DNA of 64,000 bases. Source: Desertivirga xinjiangensis (lineage in GTDB: Bacteria; Bacteroidota; Bacteroidia; Sphingobacteriales; Sphingobacteriaceae). Under the pieces are notes generated by a model that saw nothing but the letters and a program-made list of their open reading frames with translations, did not search any database and was not told the DNA's origin. Below are positions 51,803 to 63,027 of this stretch, one piece after another. Position numbers and translations under genes: made by a program. The stretch spans positions 248,001-312,000 of the forward strand of contig NZ_JAFMZP010000001.1 of NCBI RefSeq assembly GCF_024436435.1, given 5' to 3'. Each line of letters starts with the position of its first letter. The stretch's first letter is position 1.

Positions 51803-53044
51803 TTGGACTTATTTGATAAAATATCTAAAAACATGGGGCCGCTTGGCCAGCATCAGAAAATGGCGCATGGGTATTTCGCATTTCCAAAACTGGAAGGTGA
51901 GATAGCTCCTCATATGAAGTTCCGGGGTAAAGAACATCTGGTCTGGAGTCTGAACAATTATCTGGGACTTGCAAATCATCCGGAAGTGCGCGAGGCCGAT
52001 GCACAGGGCGCTGCTGAATATGGACTGGCTTACCCTATGGGTGCAAGGATGATGTCGGGTAACTCGAACCATCATGAAGCTCTTGAGAAAGACCTGGCTG
52101 AGTTTGCAGGGTTTCAGGATGCATTCCTGCTGAACTACGGTTATCAGGGGATGGTATCGATCATTGACACGCTGGTAGACCGGAACGATGTAATTGTTTA
52201 TGATGCCGAATCGCATGCGTGCATCATCGATGGCGTGCGTTTGCATATGGGTAAGCGCTATGTTTATCAGCATAACGATATTGAAAGTTTCAGAAAACAA
52301 TTGGAAAGAGCTACCAGGCTTACCGAAACAACAGGCGGAGGTATTCTTGTGATCACTGAAGGTGTGTTTGGAATGTCAGGAGCGCAGGGCAAGCTTAAAG
52401 AAATCGTTGACCTGAAAAAAGAATTTAATTTCCGCTTGCTGATTGACGATGCTCATGGTTTCGGTACTATGGGAAAAACGGGCGCAGGTACTCATGAAGC
52501 GCAGGAGTGTATGGATGGTATCGATGTGTACTTTGGTACTTTCGCAAAATCCATGGCAGGTATTGGTGCTTTCGTAGCATCATCCGAAGATATCGTTAAT
52601 TATCTGAGGTATAATATGCGTTCGCAGACCTTCGCCAAAGCACTTCCCATGCCAATGGTTATAGGATTACGTAAAAGGCTTGAATTGCTTCGTACAAAAC
52701 CGGAACTGCGGGAAAAGCTATGGCAGATTGCTACAGCCCTTCAAAACGGCTTGCGGGAGCGTGGTTTCGACTTGGGTGTAACGAATACCATGGTAACACC
52801 AGTGTTTTTGAAAGGCGAGCTATCAGAGGCTACTGCGATCACCATGGATCTGCGTGAAAATTACGGTATCTTTTGCTCTATTGTAGCTTATCCGGTGATC
52901 CCGAAAGGCTTGCTAGAGTTACGGATCATTCCTACTGCGGCGCACTCACTTGAAGATGTACAGCGTACACTGGATGCGTTTTCAGAAGTATACGAAAAGC
53001 TTCAGCAAGGTGTCTACAAAGAGAACAAGCCTGTTCAGGTTTAA
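51803..53044 (+). CDS. alpha-oxoamine synthase family PLP enzyme (KBL/SPT/BioF-like)
   Basis: A 413-residue PLP-dependent acyl-CoA:amino acid condensing enzyme. SLNNYLGLANHPEV, SHACIIDG (His138), LLIDDAHGFGTMG (Asp215, His218) and FGTFAKSMAGIGAF (PLP Lys249) fit the family of 2-amino-3-ketobutyrate ligase, serine palmitoyltransferase, 8-amino-7-oxononanoate synthase and the cysteate acyltransferase of sulfonolipid synthesis. Motifs alone do not separate these. Since Sphingobacteriaceae make sphingolipids, a lipid role is plausible, but no partner gene is adjacent. Translation appears to start at TTG 51803; the next in-frame ATG (51833) would remove ten residues. Confidence 0.8.
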   Translation: MDLFDKISKNMGPLGQHQKMAHGYFAFPKLEGEIAPHMKFRGKEHLVWSLNNYLGLANHPEVREADAQGAAEYGLAYPMGARMMSGNSNHHEALEKDLAEFAGFQDAFLLNYGYQGMVSIIDTLVDRNDVIVYDAESHACIIDGVRLHMGKRYVYQHNDIESFRKQLERATRLTETTGGGILVITEGVFGMSGAQGKLKEIVDLKKEFNFRLLIDDAHGFGTMGKTGAGTHEAQECMDGIDVYFGTFAKSMAGIGAFVASSEDIVNYLRYNMRSQTFAKALPMPMVIGLRKRLELLRTKPELREKLWQIATALQNGLRERGFDLGVTNTMVTPVFLKGELSEATAITMDLRENYGIFCSIVAYPVIPKGLLELRIIPTAAHSLEDVQRTLDAFSEVYEKLQQGVYKENKPVQV

Positions 53045-53091
53045 CAGCTTATTAACAAGCGGGGGGCTTCAAAAGACCAGTATACTTAACG

Positions 53092-53120
53092 AAAAAGCAC
53101 TTCACCTGAAGTGCTTTTTT
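53092..53120 (+). terminator. intrinsic terminator after the alpha-oxoamine synthase
   Basis: A 12-bp stem (AAAAAGCACTTC and its complement) with a 4-nt loop and a T run, 48 bp after the stop codon. Confidence 0.85.
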
Positions 53121-53328
53121 GCTGTAAACAGGCGTGTATAAATGTGTAAAAAAAATCACTAAAGTCAATAGTGTCAGTTTTTTAAGTGTAAATCCCTGCG
53201 ATGTGGAAAAAAAAGCGATTCTTTGCGCAGATATATTTTCCAAAATATTTTTTTTTATGAAAAAAGGATTTACATTCGCTTAGCTTATTAAAATATTTAA
53301 CTTATTAAAAACTAAACTAAGCATTACA

Positions 53329-53523
53329 ATGGCAAAATTTGAAAGATTTTCTGAGCTTAAGGATCTAATCTCAGGCTTAGAGGCTGACGCAGACAAGTTC
53401 TATAACAAAGGAAATAGCGCTGCAGGCACACGGGTAAGAAAAGGATTACAGGATGTTAAAAACCTGGCTCAGTCGATCCGTTTAGAAATTCAGGAATCAA
53501 AAAACGCAACTGCTGCAAAGTAG
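53329..53523 (+). CDS. histone H1-like (Hc1-type) small protein
   Basis: A 64-residue protein rich in Lys and Ala. FERFSELKDLISGLEADADKF is an N-terminal helix, followed by YNKGNSAAGTRVRKGLQDVKNLAQ and a C-terminal NATAAK tail. This is the short histone-like family annotated as histone H1 in Bacteroidota; it resembles the N-terminal helices of chlamydial Hc1. It may bind DNA or act as a small nucleoid-associated protein. The 285-bp upstream region contains a TGTGGAAAA 9-mer (53202-53210) and a one-mismatch -7 element (53273-53280). Confidence 0.8.
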   Translation: MAKFERFSELKDLISGLEADADKFYNKGNSAAGTRVRKGLQDVKNLAQSIRLEIQESKNATAAK

Positions 53524-53540
53524 TTCGTTTCCTGCAATAG

Positions 53541-53574
53541 AAAAACCCGTATGATATTATCGTACGGGTTTTTG
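53541..53574. terminator. terminator shared by the histone-like and dapA genes
   Basis: An 11-bp stem (AAAAACCCGTA and its complement) with a 10-nt loop and flanking A and T runs on both sides. It therefore works in both directions between the convergent genes. Confidence 0.85.
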
Positions 53575-53610
53575 TTTAAACAATGTTATAGATGTTCTGT
53601 CCGTATATCC

Positions 53611-54483
53611 TTAATCTGGGTATATTTCTTTAATTTTGTCGGCTACCGCCTGGCTTACACCAACAAGAGGCAACCTCAGTTCGTCGCCGCAAATTTTGAT
53701 CTGTTTCAAGGCTGCCTTCACACCTGCCGGATTTCCTTCAACAAACATCAGGTTTGTAAAGTCAATCAATCTATAATGCAGGGATTGTGCTTCTTTAAAT
53801 CTTCCTTCCAGACAAAGGCGAACCATGTCAGAAAACTGCCGGGGGATAGCATTCGCTACTACGGAGATGATCCCACAGCCACCCATGGCGATCATCGGCA
53901 GAGTAACACCGTCGTCTCCCGAGATGAATAAAAAATCGTCCGGTTTATCTTTTAGTATCTGATTGAACAGGTCAAAGTTTCCTGATGCTTCTTTGATACC
54001 TATGATGTTCTTACAATCGTGAGCCAGGCGCAGGGTAGTTTCAGCAGAAACGGTGCTGGCAGTTCTGCCCGGTACATTATACAGGATAACCGGCAAATGG
54101 GATTCTTCGGCTATAGCCTTATAATGCTGGTAAATGCCCTCTTGCACAGGCTTGTTGTAATAAGGACTCACGGAAAGTATGGCATCGTATCCGGGGATTT
54201 GAAACTCTTTCACTTTGGCACATATCTCTCTTGTATCGTTACCTCCGATGCCCGCAACCAAAGGAACCCGGCCATTCACTTTTTCAGTGGTAAATTCCCA
54301 TATGGCCTTCTTTTCGTCTTCCGACAGCGTTGCTGTTTCTCCGGTTGTACCCAGCGAAACCAGGTATTCAACACCTCCTTCAATAAGATGATCAATAAGA
54401 CTTTCCAATCCCTTGAAATCAACTTCCCTGTCTGAATTGAAAGGAGTAACCATAGCTACCCCTGTTCCGTAAAATTTGTTCAT
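53611..54483 (-). CDS. dapA: 4-hydroxy-tetrahydrodipicolinate synthase
   Basis: A 290-residue class I aldolase. LGTTGETATLS is the substrate-binding turn, Tyr135 in ILYNVPGRT the proton shuttle, and Lys164 in GIKEASGN the Schiff-base residue. It condenses pyruvate with aspartate semialdehyde, the first committed step toward DAP. It is the last gene of a minus-strand series beginning with ligA, 160 bp upstream, with a palindrome in that gap. Confidence 0.96.
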   Translation of the reverse strand: MNKFYGTGVAMVTPFNSDREVDFKGLESLIDHLIEGGVEYLVSLGTTGETATLSEDEKKAIWEFTTEKVNGRVPLVAGIGGNDTREICAKVKEFQIPGYDAILSVSPYYNKPVQEGIYQHYKAIAEESHLPVILYNVPGRTASTVSAETTLRLAHDCKNIIGIKEASGNFDLFNQILKDKPDDFLFISGDDGVTLPMIAMGGCGIISVVANAIPRQFSDMVRLCLEGRFKEAQSLHYRLIDFTNLMFVEGNPAGVKAALKQIKICGDELRLPLVGVSQAVADKIKEIYPD

Positions 54484-54500
54484 TTATATGAATAAGTAAT

Positions 54501-54519
54501 GGATCAAATGATTTGATCC
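54501..54519. promoter_or_regulatory. 19-bp palindrome in the dapA leader
   Basis: GGATCAAA-tga-TTTGATCC lies 18-36 bp upstream of the dapA ATG. It could be an operator or a leader hairpin. No known Bacteroidota motif is recognised. Confidence 0.4.
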
Positions 54520-54643
54520 TTAAATAGTATCGTTCCTTGCTCGCCTGAATTAATCTGCTAATTTAACACCCGTATTTCACAAATTAAAAGAATGATTTTG
54601 ATTCTATCGTTTTTTTCATTCTGTATACGGTGTTGTTCTGTGT

Positions 54644-56680
<2,037 letters not shown>

Positions 56681-56738
56681 TTATTGCGCGATAAAAATGA
56701 GGGCGGGGGCAGCAAAGACACCCTTTGGCACCCTGCTG

Positions 56739-57740
56739 TTATTTATATCTTTTCCACCACCAGGAGTTGTATGCGGCTTTAACTTCAACTGTTTCACCGG
56801 GCTCAGGAATCAATAAGTTAATACCTTTTTCCATGGCATCGGGGATGAGACTTTCAATAGGTTCTTCCCAGGGATGGGTAGCAAGGTTAAATGTAGCCCA
56901 ATGGATGGGTAACATAAGGCTGCTATTTAACATCAGCTGCGCTTGTATGGCTTTAAGAGGACCCATGTGGATGTCTTCCCAGTCGTCATTAGCGGCGCCA
57001 ATTTCCAGGGCTGTTAAATCGAACGGGCCATATTTGTCACCAATATCTTTAAAGGCAGGAAACATCCCGGAATCAGCGCCAAAGAACACGCGGTGTTTAG
57101 GGCCAATGATAGCCCATGAGGCCCACAATGTTTTAAACCTGTCGTTAAGCCATCTTCCCGAGAAATGGCGGGCAGGGGTGGCGGCAATAGTAAAGCCCTC
57201 AAATTCTATCTCATCCCACCAGTCAAATTCGGTGATATTAACCTGTTGAACACCATAGCGGTTAAGCCATGCACCAACACCCAGAGGACAGAAAAAACGG
57301 ATACTCTTAGTCCCAAGATATTTTACCGTTTCTGCATCGAGATGATCATAGTGATTGTGGGAAATGATGACGCCATCAAGCGGAGGAAGTTCGTCCAGAC
57401 CTATAGGCGTATCAAAAAAACGTTTAGGCCCAATAAAGCTGAACGGGGAAACTCTGGAGGCCCATACAGGATCTGTGAGGAACCTTTTTCCATCGATCTC
57501 AAAAAGGACGGTGGAATGACCGAGCCATGTAACCCTTAATGTTTCCGGAGGAAGATCATTCAGGAGCTCCAGGTTAGATCTGAAAGGGCCCAGGGGAGTT
57601 TTCGGCTCTCTTAAATGTTTGTTTTTATCAAAAAAGTTTTCGCGAAGTATTTTTAAGAATGCGCCCTGTTTGGTAACAACAGTAGGAATGGTATTTAAAA
57701 ATATTTTTCCGTTGAAATTTGGGGAATTAAAAGAACTCAT
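56739..57740 (-). CDS. metallo-beta-lactamase fold hydrolase (UlaG/NAPE-PLD-like)
   Basis: A 333-residue MBL-fold protein. VIISHNHYDHLD is the HxHxDH zinc motif, WLGHSTVLFEIDGKRFLTDP the N-terminal strands of this subfamily, and GADSGMFPAF and LPIHWATFNL carry later metal ligands. The layout resembles N-acylphosphatidylethanolamine phospholipase D and related membrane-linked hydrolases, but the substrate is unknown. There is no signal peptide. It starts 3 nt after the PorV/PorQ gene stop. Confidence 0.85.
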   Translation of the reverse strand: MSSFNSPNFNGKIFLNTIPTVVTKQGAFLKILRENFFDKNKHLREPKTPLGPFRSNLELLNDLPPETLRVTWLGHSTVLFEIDGKRFLTDPVWASRVSPFSFIGPKRFFDTPIGLDELPPLDGVIISHNHYDHLDAETVKYLGTKSIRFFCPLGVGAWLNRYGVQQVNITEFDWWDEIEFEGFTIAATPARHFSGRWLNDRFKTLWASWAIIGPKHRVFFGADSGMFPAFKDIGDKYGPFDLTALEIGAANDDWEDIHMGPLKAIQAQLMLNSSLMLPIHWATFNLATHPWEEPIESLIPDAMEKGINLLIPEPGETVEVKAAYNSWWWKRYK

Positions 57741-57743
57741 TTA

Positions 57744-58838
57744 TTACTTGGTGAATATCAATCTTACAGAGAATACATTGCTGTAAAGTGCATCAGAGGA
57801 GTTACCGATATCTGTTAGTGCATAGTCTACACAGAAGTTCTTGATCCGGATGCCAACTCCCATATTTGGCTGGTAGGTATATGCTTGTTTTCCCTCAAAG
57901 TCGGTAGCTTTCTGGATGTTTCCTAAGCCGGCGCGAAGGAAGGCTGTTTTTTTGAAATCCGCTTCAACGCCTATGGTAGGATCAACACTTACCGGGTCAG
58001 CAGAGATCAGTACATTCCTTTGTCCGTCGGTGGTCAGATTTAAATTGGCTTCGCCGGTAAATCCAAAGTTCTGATTTAGTCTGTTGGAATAAGCAGCACC
58101 AAGGACTACCCTTGGATAAGTCAGTTCTGTTGAATTTTTCGGTATTTCGTTACCAGTGGCAGTGTAAACAGAACTTAGCTTATTTGCATTATAGGTCCAG
58201 GAGTTGTATGTGGTGGTAATATCACGGCCCATAGCTCCAAAAGACCAGTGCTTAAACAAATATTGTACTCCGAAATCGAGACCGAAACCAAAGGATTTAC
58301 CATATTCACCAACTTTTCTGTGGATCACTTTAACATTGGCGCCATAACTGAGGCCGGTGGGAGATTCCTTGTCTGACTGATTTCTTCTCTTCGAATTACG
58401 TGCATAGGATAATATGAAGGCGTAATCAGCTGCTGAAAAAGATTTCACCCTGTCGTAATTTATATTTCCGTCCAGGTCGATCAGTTCGGATGTATCGGGG
58501 ATGTCGTCAACTCCAAAACGTACTACCGAAAACGCCATGACTGCTGTATTGTCGGCAACCGAAGCAGCTATTCCTCCATAGTCATACCGGGCTAGTCCGG
58601 CAAAATATTTCGAATGCATTAAACTCGCCTGAACCGGTCCTTCAAGACGTGTCAGGCCCGCCGGGTTCCAGTAACCTGAGGTAACATCGTCAACAGAGGA
58701 GACTACAGACTGGGACATTCCGAAAGCACGGGATCCTACGCCTATATTCAAAAACTCATTACTGTATTTCTGCTGGGCAAAAACAGCAGCCGGAGAAAAT
58801 AAGAAGCCCAGGAGGAAAAATCTAAAGTGCTTTCGCAT
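57744..58838 (-). CDS. PorV/PorQ-family outer membrane protein
   Basis: A 364-residue beta-barrel protein. A signal peptide ends near VFAQ. NIGVGSRAFGMSQSVVSSVDDVTSGYWNPAGL is the conserved N-terminal block of the PorV/PorQ family (FadL-like fold). The remaining alternating strands end in VRLIFTK. In type IX secretion, PorV shuttles folded cargo from the translocon to the attachment complex, while PorQ forms part of a sorting complex; this gene may serve such a role for cargo like the protein at 4520-6184, or be a paralogue. Its start overlaps the AcpH-like stop by one base. Confidence 0.82.
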   Translation of the reverse strand: MRKHFRFFLLGFLFSPAAVFAQQKYSNEFLNIGVGSRAFGMSQSVVSSVDDVTSGYWNPAGLTRLEGPVQASLMHSKYFAGLARYDYGGIAASVADNTAVMAFSVVRFGVDDIPDTSELIDLDGNINYDRVKSFSAADYAFILSYARNSKRRNQSDKESPTGLSYGANVKVIHRKVGEYGKSFGFGLDFGVQYLFKHWSFGAMGRDITTTYNSWTYNANKLSSVYTATGNEIPKNSTELTYPRVVLGAAYSNRLNQNFGFTGEANLNLTTDGQRNVLISADPVSVDPTIGVEADFKKTAFLRAGLGNIQKATDFEGKQAYTYQPNMGVGIRIKNFCVDYALTDIGNSSDALYSNVFSVRLIFTK

Positions 58839-59512
58839 CAGTTCACAATACTATCAATCTCCTCAAATATAAGCATAAAATCGCTTTGTAAATCGTGTTG
58901 ATAATCAATTAAAACGGCAGTCATCTGCAGCTTCTGGGTCTCGTTAAATGGGTCATCCCATAATCTCATACAGATCCTGGACAAGGCATACATGATATTT
59001 TCGGCTTCGCGGTAGCTGTTGAGGTATGAAGCTTCAATAAATTCGTCCAGGAAATTAAAAAAGAGACTGGTATCGTCGACCTTGTTGAGTTCAAGGAAAT
59101 TACTTAATGCGGGTCTGCTTGCTTCGGCGATACGGGCATAGAAAGGTTCGGCCTCAATCTTTGAATTTGTAAGAAGTAGCGCATCAAGCATCAGCTCCAA
59201 AGAAATATGAGCAACGAAGGAGGGCCTCACCGGCGAGCTTACTAATATTGGAGCAATAAGGTTTTTAATGCGTTGGGTGTGCTGGCAGAAGAAATCGGAA
59301 GAATGGAAATGTTTATCGACCTCTATATGGCGTTTCCAACCCGTGAAGATTGATTTCAAGCTGGTGTTCTGGAGTATTGCAGACTCCTGTTTTTCTGGCC
59401 GGAAACTCCATTCTTTCTTTGCATTTTTAACCAGATCCGGTAATACTACTCCGATAACCCTGTCGGGGTCTGTAGTATGCCTGTCAAAATAAAAATGCGA
59501 TAAAAAGTTCAT
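58838..59512 (-). CDS. AcpH-like (acyl carrier protein phosphodiesterase family) protein
   Basis: A 224-residue helical protein beginning NFLSHFYFD, the usual start of the ACP phosphodiesterase family, with IGVVLPDLVKNA and GWKRHIEVDKHFHSSDFF further on. E. coli AcpH removes phosphopantetheine from ACP, but its true role is debated and Bacteroidota members are divergent. One base of its stop is shared with the PorV/PorQ start, so the two are translated together. Confidence 0.7.
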   Translation of the reverse strand: MNFLSHFYFDRHTTDPDRVIGVVLPDLVKNAKKEWSFRPEKQESAILQNTSLKSIFTGWKRHIEVDKHFHSSDFFCQHTQRIKNLIAPILVSSPVRPSFVAHISLELMLDALLLTNSKIEAEPFYARIAEASRPALSNFLELNKVDDTSLFFNFLDEFIEASYLNSYREAENIMYALSRICMRLWDDPFNETQKLQMTAVLIDYQHDLQSDFMLIFEEIDSIVN

Positions 59513-59571
59513 ACGATAATATTAACCGCCTGTAATGGCAGAGCAGTAACAATATACGAAAAATCTGCGGA

Positions 59572-60141
59572 TTATATTAAGTTATGCAGCAAAGCGTATT
59601 GCAGAAGTACTAAGGTTTTAATATCCTTAATATGGCCCCTGATGAGTTCTTCTCTGATCGCTGCAGCCGGAAATTCTAAAACCTCGATATCTTCGCCTTC
59701 TTCTTCGAGCCCTCCTCCTTCATTAACTTTCATATCAGGAGAGTATTTGCCTACAAAAAAGTGTACATATTCAGTAAAAGAAGACGGAGAAGAATATCCC
59801 TCGGCAATTTTTTCTATTTCCGAGATACGGAATCCTGTTTCTTCTTCCACTTCACGGATTATTGCATGTTCAGGAAATTCACCTTCATCCAGAAGTCCTG
59901 CACAAGCCTCCAGCAGTGCTTCTTTTTTGTCAAGATAAACCGGAAGACGGAATTGCCGGGTCAGGATCACCGTTTTTCTGTCTGGATCATACAATAAAAT
60001 GGATGCTGCCTGGGGCCGGTGGAATAACTCACGTTCCTGGATTTTGGTAACTCCTGAGTCTGTTTTCTCAAACCTAATCTGTTCGAGTCGTGATCGCTTG
60101 TTTGCTAGGGTCTGTCTTTCAAGGATTTTGATGTTTGGCAT
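59572..60141 (-). CDS. NUDIX hydrolase (ADP-ribose pyrophosphatase-like)
   Basis: A 189-residue protein. The Nudix box GLLDEGEFPEHAIIREVEEE continues into TGF and has the required GX5EX7REUXEEXGU spacing. VILTRQFRLPVYL and LLEACAGLLD match the ADP-ribose/GDP-mannose pyrophosphatase group (NudF/NudK). It hydrolyses nucleoside diphosphate sugars or related compounds. The 3' end is 60 bp upstream of the AcpH-like gene. Confidence 0.88.
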   Translation of the reverse strand: MPNIKILERQTLANKRSRLEQIRFEKTDSGVTKIQERELFHRPQAASILLYDPDRKTVILTRQFRLPVYLDKKEALLEACAGLLDEGEFPEHAIIREVEEETGFRISEIEKIAEGYSSPSSFTEYVHFFVGKYSPDMKVNEGGGLEEEGEDIEVLEFPAAAIREELIRGHIKDIKTLVLLQYALLHNLI

Positions 60142-60346
60142 ACTTAGCTAACATTCGTATCAAATGCTAGGTTTTTTAAATTTTTATTTGAGTTAATTGT
60201 CATTGCGGTTGAATGCTAATAGGGGCTCAATTCTGTTCGTTCCGGGTTTTATTTACTGCAAGGTGTGATGGACCATTGTATCCGGCCCGGAATTATTTGC
60301 GCAGGAATTGAGAAGCGGGGCCATTCGGATAATTTGTCAATTCCCC

Positions 60347-60354
60347 TATCTTTG
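60347..60354 (+). promoter_or_regulatory. -7 element of the tyrS promoter
   Basis: TATCTTTG matches TAnnTTTG and ends 23 nt before the tyrS ATG, which implies a leader of under 20 nt. No clear TTG is found at the right distance upstream. The rest of 60142-60377 shows no T-box or riboswitch-like fold. Confidence 0.55.
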
Positions 60355-60377
60355 CGCATCTTAATAATGTACATAAT

Positions 60378-61664
60378 ATGAATTTTGTAGAAGAATTGCG
60401 TTGGCGGGGCATGCTGCACGATATAATGCCGGGAACAGAGGAAGAACTGAATAAGGGCATAGTATCAGGATATATTGGTTTCGATCCAACAGCTGATTCG
60501 CTGCATGTAGGGCATCTTACCCAGATAATGACATTGATCCATTTCCAAAAAGCGGGTCATAAACCGGTAGCATTGGTTGGGGGAGCAACAGGAATGGTAG
60601 GAGATCCCTCTGGAAAATCGGCAGAACGGAATCTCTTATCGGAAGAGACACAGAACACGAACGTTGCGTCTTTGAAAAGCCAGCTATCGAAGTTCCTTGA
60701 TTTCGAAAGTGATGCACCGAACAGTGCAGAGATGGTGAATAACTACGATTGGTTCAAAAACTTTAGCTTTCTCGATTTTATACGAGATGTTGGTAAACAT
60801 CTTACTGTGAACTATATGATGGCAAAAGACTCTGTCAGGAAGCGTCTTGAAGGAGAAACGGGTATGTCTTTTACCGAGTTCAGTTACCAGCTGGTGCAGG
60901 GGTATGATTTTTACTGGTTATGGAAAAATAAAAACTGCCTGATCCAGATGGGTGGATCTGATCAGTGGGGAAATATTGTAACCGGGACAGAACTGATCCG
61001 ACGGATAGGATCTGGATCTGCATTCGCTTTGACTACACAGTTGATTAAGAAGTCGGATGGTACGAAGTTCGGAAAAACCGAAAGCGGCGCGGTATGGCTT
61101 GATGCGAAAAAAACTTCCCCATATAAATTCTATCAGTTTTGGCTAAATGCTGCAGATGATGATGCAAAGAACTGGATCCGGATCTTTTCATTAAAATCAA
61201 AAGAAGAGATCGAAGCCCTGGAAAAAGAACATGATGGGGCTGCGCATCTGCGGATATTACAAAAGGCGCTTGCTGAAGAGATCACCATTCGTACCCATTC
61301 TGAAGAAGCATTGCACACGGCACTTAAAACATCCGAATTTTTGTTCGGGACCGGTTCTGTGGATTTCTTACATCAATTGGATGACGAGGGCGTTCTTGAG
61401 GTTTTTGAAGGTGTTCAGCAATTCAATATTTCTAAAACGGAATTGGAGAGCGGGATTATTGTAACTGATTTACTCGCAGAAAAAGCTGCTGTTTTCCCGT
61501 CAAAAGGAGAGGCGAGGAAGATGATTCAAGGGGGAGGAGTTTCGCTTAACCGGCAAAAGTTAACAGATGTGACCCAGGTGGTTAGTGCAGATTTGCTTAT
61601 CAACGGTAAATACCTGATTGCGCAAAAAGGAAAGAAGAACTATTTCCTTTTGATTGCCAGTTAG
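60378..61664 (+). CDS. tyrS: tyrosyl-tRNA synthetase
   Basis: A 428-residue class I synthetase. The HIGH motif appears as SLHVGHLTQ, the tyrosine-binding loop as [11 protein letters not shown] and [11 protein letters not shown], and the KMSKS loop as KFGKTESG, as in the bacterial TyrS type with KFGKT. The C-terminal S4-like domain (about 355-428; [15 protein letters not shown]) binds tRNA. It charges tRNA-Tyr and is a single-gene unit. Confidence 0.96.
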   Translation: MNFVEELRWRGMLHDIMPGTEEELNKGIVSGYIGFDPTADSLHVGHLTQIMTLIHFQKAGHKPVALVGGATGMVGDPSGKSAERNLLSEETQNTNVASLKSQLSKFLDFESDAPNSAEMVNNYDWFKNFSFLDFIRDVGKHLTVNYMMAKDSVRKRLEGETGMSFTEFSYQLVQGYDFYWLWKNKNCLIQMGGSDQWGNIVTGTELIRRIGSGSAFALTTQLIKKSDGTKFGKTESGAVWLDAKKTSPYKFYQFWLNAADDDAKNWIRIFSLKSKEEIEALEKEHDGAAHLRILQKALAEEITIRTHSEEALHTALKTSEFLFGTGSVDFLHQLDDEGVLEVFEGVQQFNISKTELESGIIVTDLLAEKAAVFPSKGEARKMIQGGGVSLNRQKLTDVTQVVSADLLINGKYLIAQKGKKNYFLLIAS

Positions 61665-61673
61665 TTTGCTGAG

Positions 61674-61714
61674 ACAGTGACTGTTTCCGCTTCTTTGGTT
61701 GAAATGGTCACTGT
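61674..61714. other. inverted repeat at the convergent tyrS/LuxE-like junction
   Basis: ACAGTGAC (61674-61681) and GTCACTGT (61707-61714) form 8-bp arms around a 25-nt loop; the left arm also sits in an 11-bp palindrome (61674-61684). It covers the last codons of the LuxE-like gene. It may terminate both transcripts, without a T run. Confidence 0.35.
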
Positions 61715-62697
61715 ACCAGTAAGTTGCATCCGCGGATGTCGCTATTGTCGAATCTTCCTGCAACTTCAAAGCTCCCGTTGGTGTGAATACGTCCCAGATC
61801 CTGCGTTGCGATGAAAGAACAGGATTCCATATTTGCCAGATCGATGATGTTAAGGCCGCCTGTTCTACCTGTCTCAAGAAGAGAAAGAGGATCGTTTATG
61901 TCCCTGATTAATATTTTCATCCAGGGAGGGCATTCAAACAGCCCCTCGCCCTTTGAATATGCTTGTGAAAGGAGCTCCGTCATGCCGTATTCCGAATGAA
62001 TAGCAGGTACACCGAATCCCCTGCTAAGCTGTTTATGAAGGTCTTCCCTGATCATTTCTTTACGTTTGCCTTTCATGCCGCCGGTTTCCATAACAATCAG
62101 TTCAGGGAAATCTATAGTATATTGCTCTAAAAAATCCAAAAGGGCATAAGTGACACCAATTAGGATCACTTTTTTTTGCTCAGCTTTCAGGCGGTTCAAG
62201 GTTTCATACAGCTCTTTGTGGTTATACAAAAAATAGCCGCTCAAAGGACTTTCGCTTTCACGGATTAAGGCATCAACCATATAGATCAAAGAAGATCCTT
62301 CGCGCTCCAGGTAAGAGGGTAGGAGAGCGAGAATAGTGTATTTCTTTACATCTCCATAGAAAAAATTAAATCCCCTTCGGAAGCTTTCCTCATATAAGCT
62401 GACATTTTTAACGATATGCCGGCTCTGGACGGTACCGGTGGTGCCTGAGCTGGTAAACAGCGTTTCGTTGCCAGCAATGGCTCCGCATACAACTTTGTGG
62501 TTCTTGAAAAACTCAATGGGCAGGAAAGGTATTTGGGTATATGAGCTTACTTCGGCGGGTTCAACTCCTAAGCTCTTTGAAAATTGAGCATATATGTCGT
62601 TCGAACTGATCTGATAGTTAAACACTTGTATCGCTTTTGTGTTAAAATCAGCCTCAGATAAACTGAACAACATTTTATCAGACAAAGGAATATTCAC
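61708..62697 (-). CDS. LuxE-like acyl-protein synthetase / acyltransferase
   Basis: A 329-residue adenylate-forming-type protein of the LuxE family: FTSSGTTGTVQSRH is the phosphate-binding loop, YMVDALIRES and HSEYGMTELLSQAYS match the AMP-binding core. It is smaller than acyl-CoA ligases. LuxE activates fatty acids in bioluminescence, but no luxC, luxD or luxAB gene is near, so a different acyl or carboxylate substrate is likely. A second ATG at 62673 might be the true start, because a perfect -7 element (62702-62709) lies only 5 bp before the longer start. Confidence 0.75.
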   Translation of the reverse strand: MNIPLSDKMLFSLSEADFNTKAIQVFNYQISSNDIYAQFSKSLGVEPAEVSSYTQIPFLPIEFFKNHKVVCGAIAGNETLFTSSGTTGTVQSRHIVKNVSLYEESFRRGFNFFYGDVKKYTILALLPSYLEREGSSLIYMVDALIRESESPLSGYFLYNHKELYETLNRLKAEQKKVILIGVTYALLDFLEQYTIDFPELIVMETGGMKGKRKEMIREDLHKQLSRGFGVPAIHSEYGMTELLSQAYSKGEGLFECPPWMKILIRDINDPLSLLETGRTGGLNIIDLANMESCSFIATQDLGRIHTNGSFEVAGRFDNSDIRGCNLLVQ

Positions 62698-63027
62698 AAG
62701 TCAAAGATACGGATGAATTTGAATCAAGTAGTTTAGAATATTTACAAATACACATTAAAAATATAATTCCGGCAATTGTATTTGTGTTTTTATGAAAGTA
62801 TTGCAGGCGATAAGATGAATTGTTGAAAAATTTTCAAACTAATTTTCGTCGCCTTAGAAAAGTTTGACTAGAATCTCTATATTTAATGGCTGCATTATTG
62901 ATATGTGCAGGGAAAATCGGGTGGCAGTGTAAACATTTTGTTCTTAGAATAGTTTAGGTTGGCACACCCCGCTATTATTGTCTGGTTGGTATTTGATGCT
63001 GCTAACAGCATTATTATTTTTAATTAA
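62698..63027. promoter_or_regulatory. 330-bp divergent intergenic region with promoter and palindromes
   Basis: It holds a -7 element on the minus strand (TATCTTTG, 62709-62702), a 9-bp perfect inverted repeat ACAAATACA/TGTATTTGT (62744-62752 and 62777-62785, 24-nt spacer) and a 15-bp palindrome TTGAAAA-a-TTTTCAA (62823-62837). One of the palindromes may bind a regulator of the GH31 gene. No small open frame was recognised. Confidence 0.45.

Noticed and set aside
53551-53931. Plus-strand gene downstream of the histone-like gene
   Set aside because: It is the antisense reading of dapA and begins inside the shared terminator.
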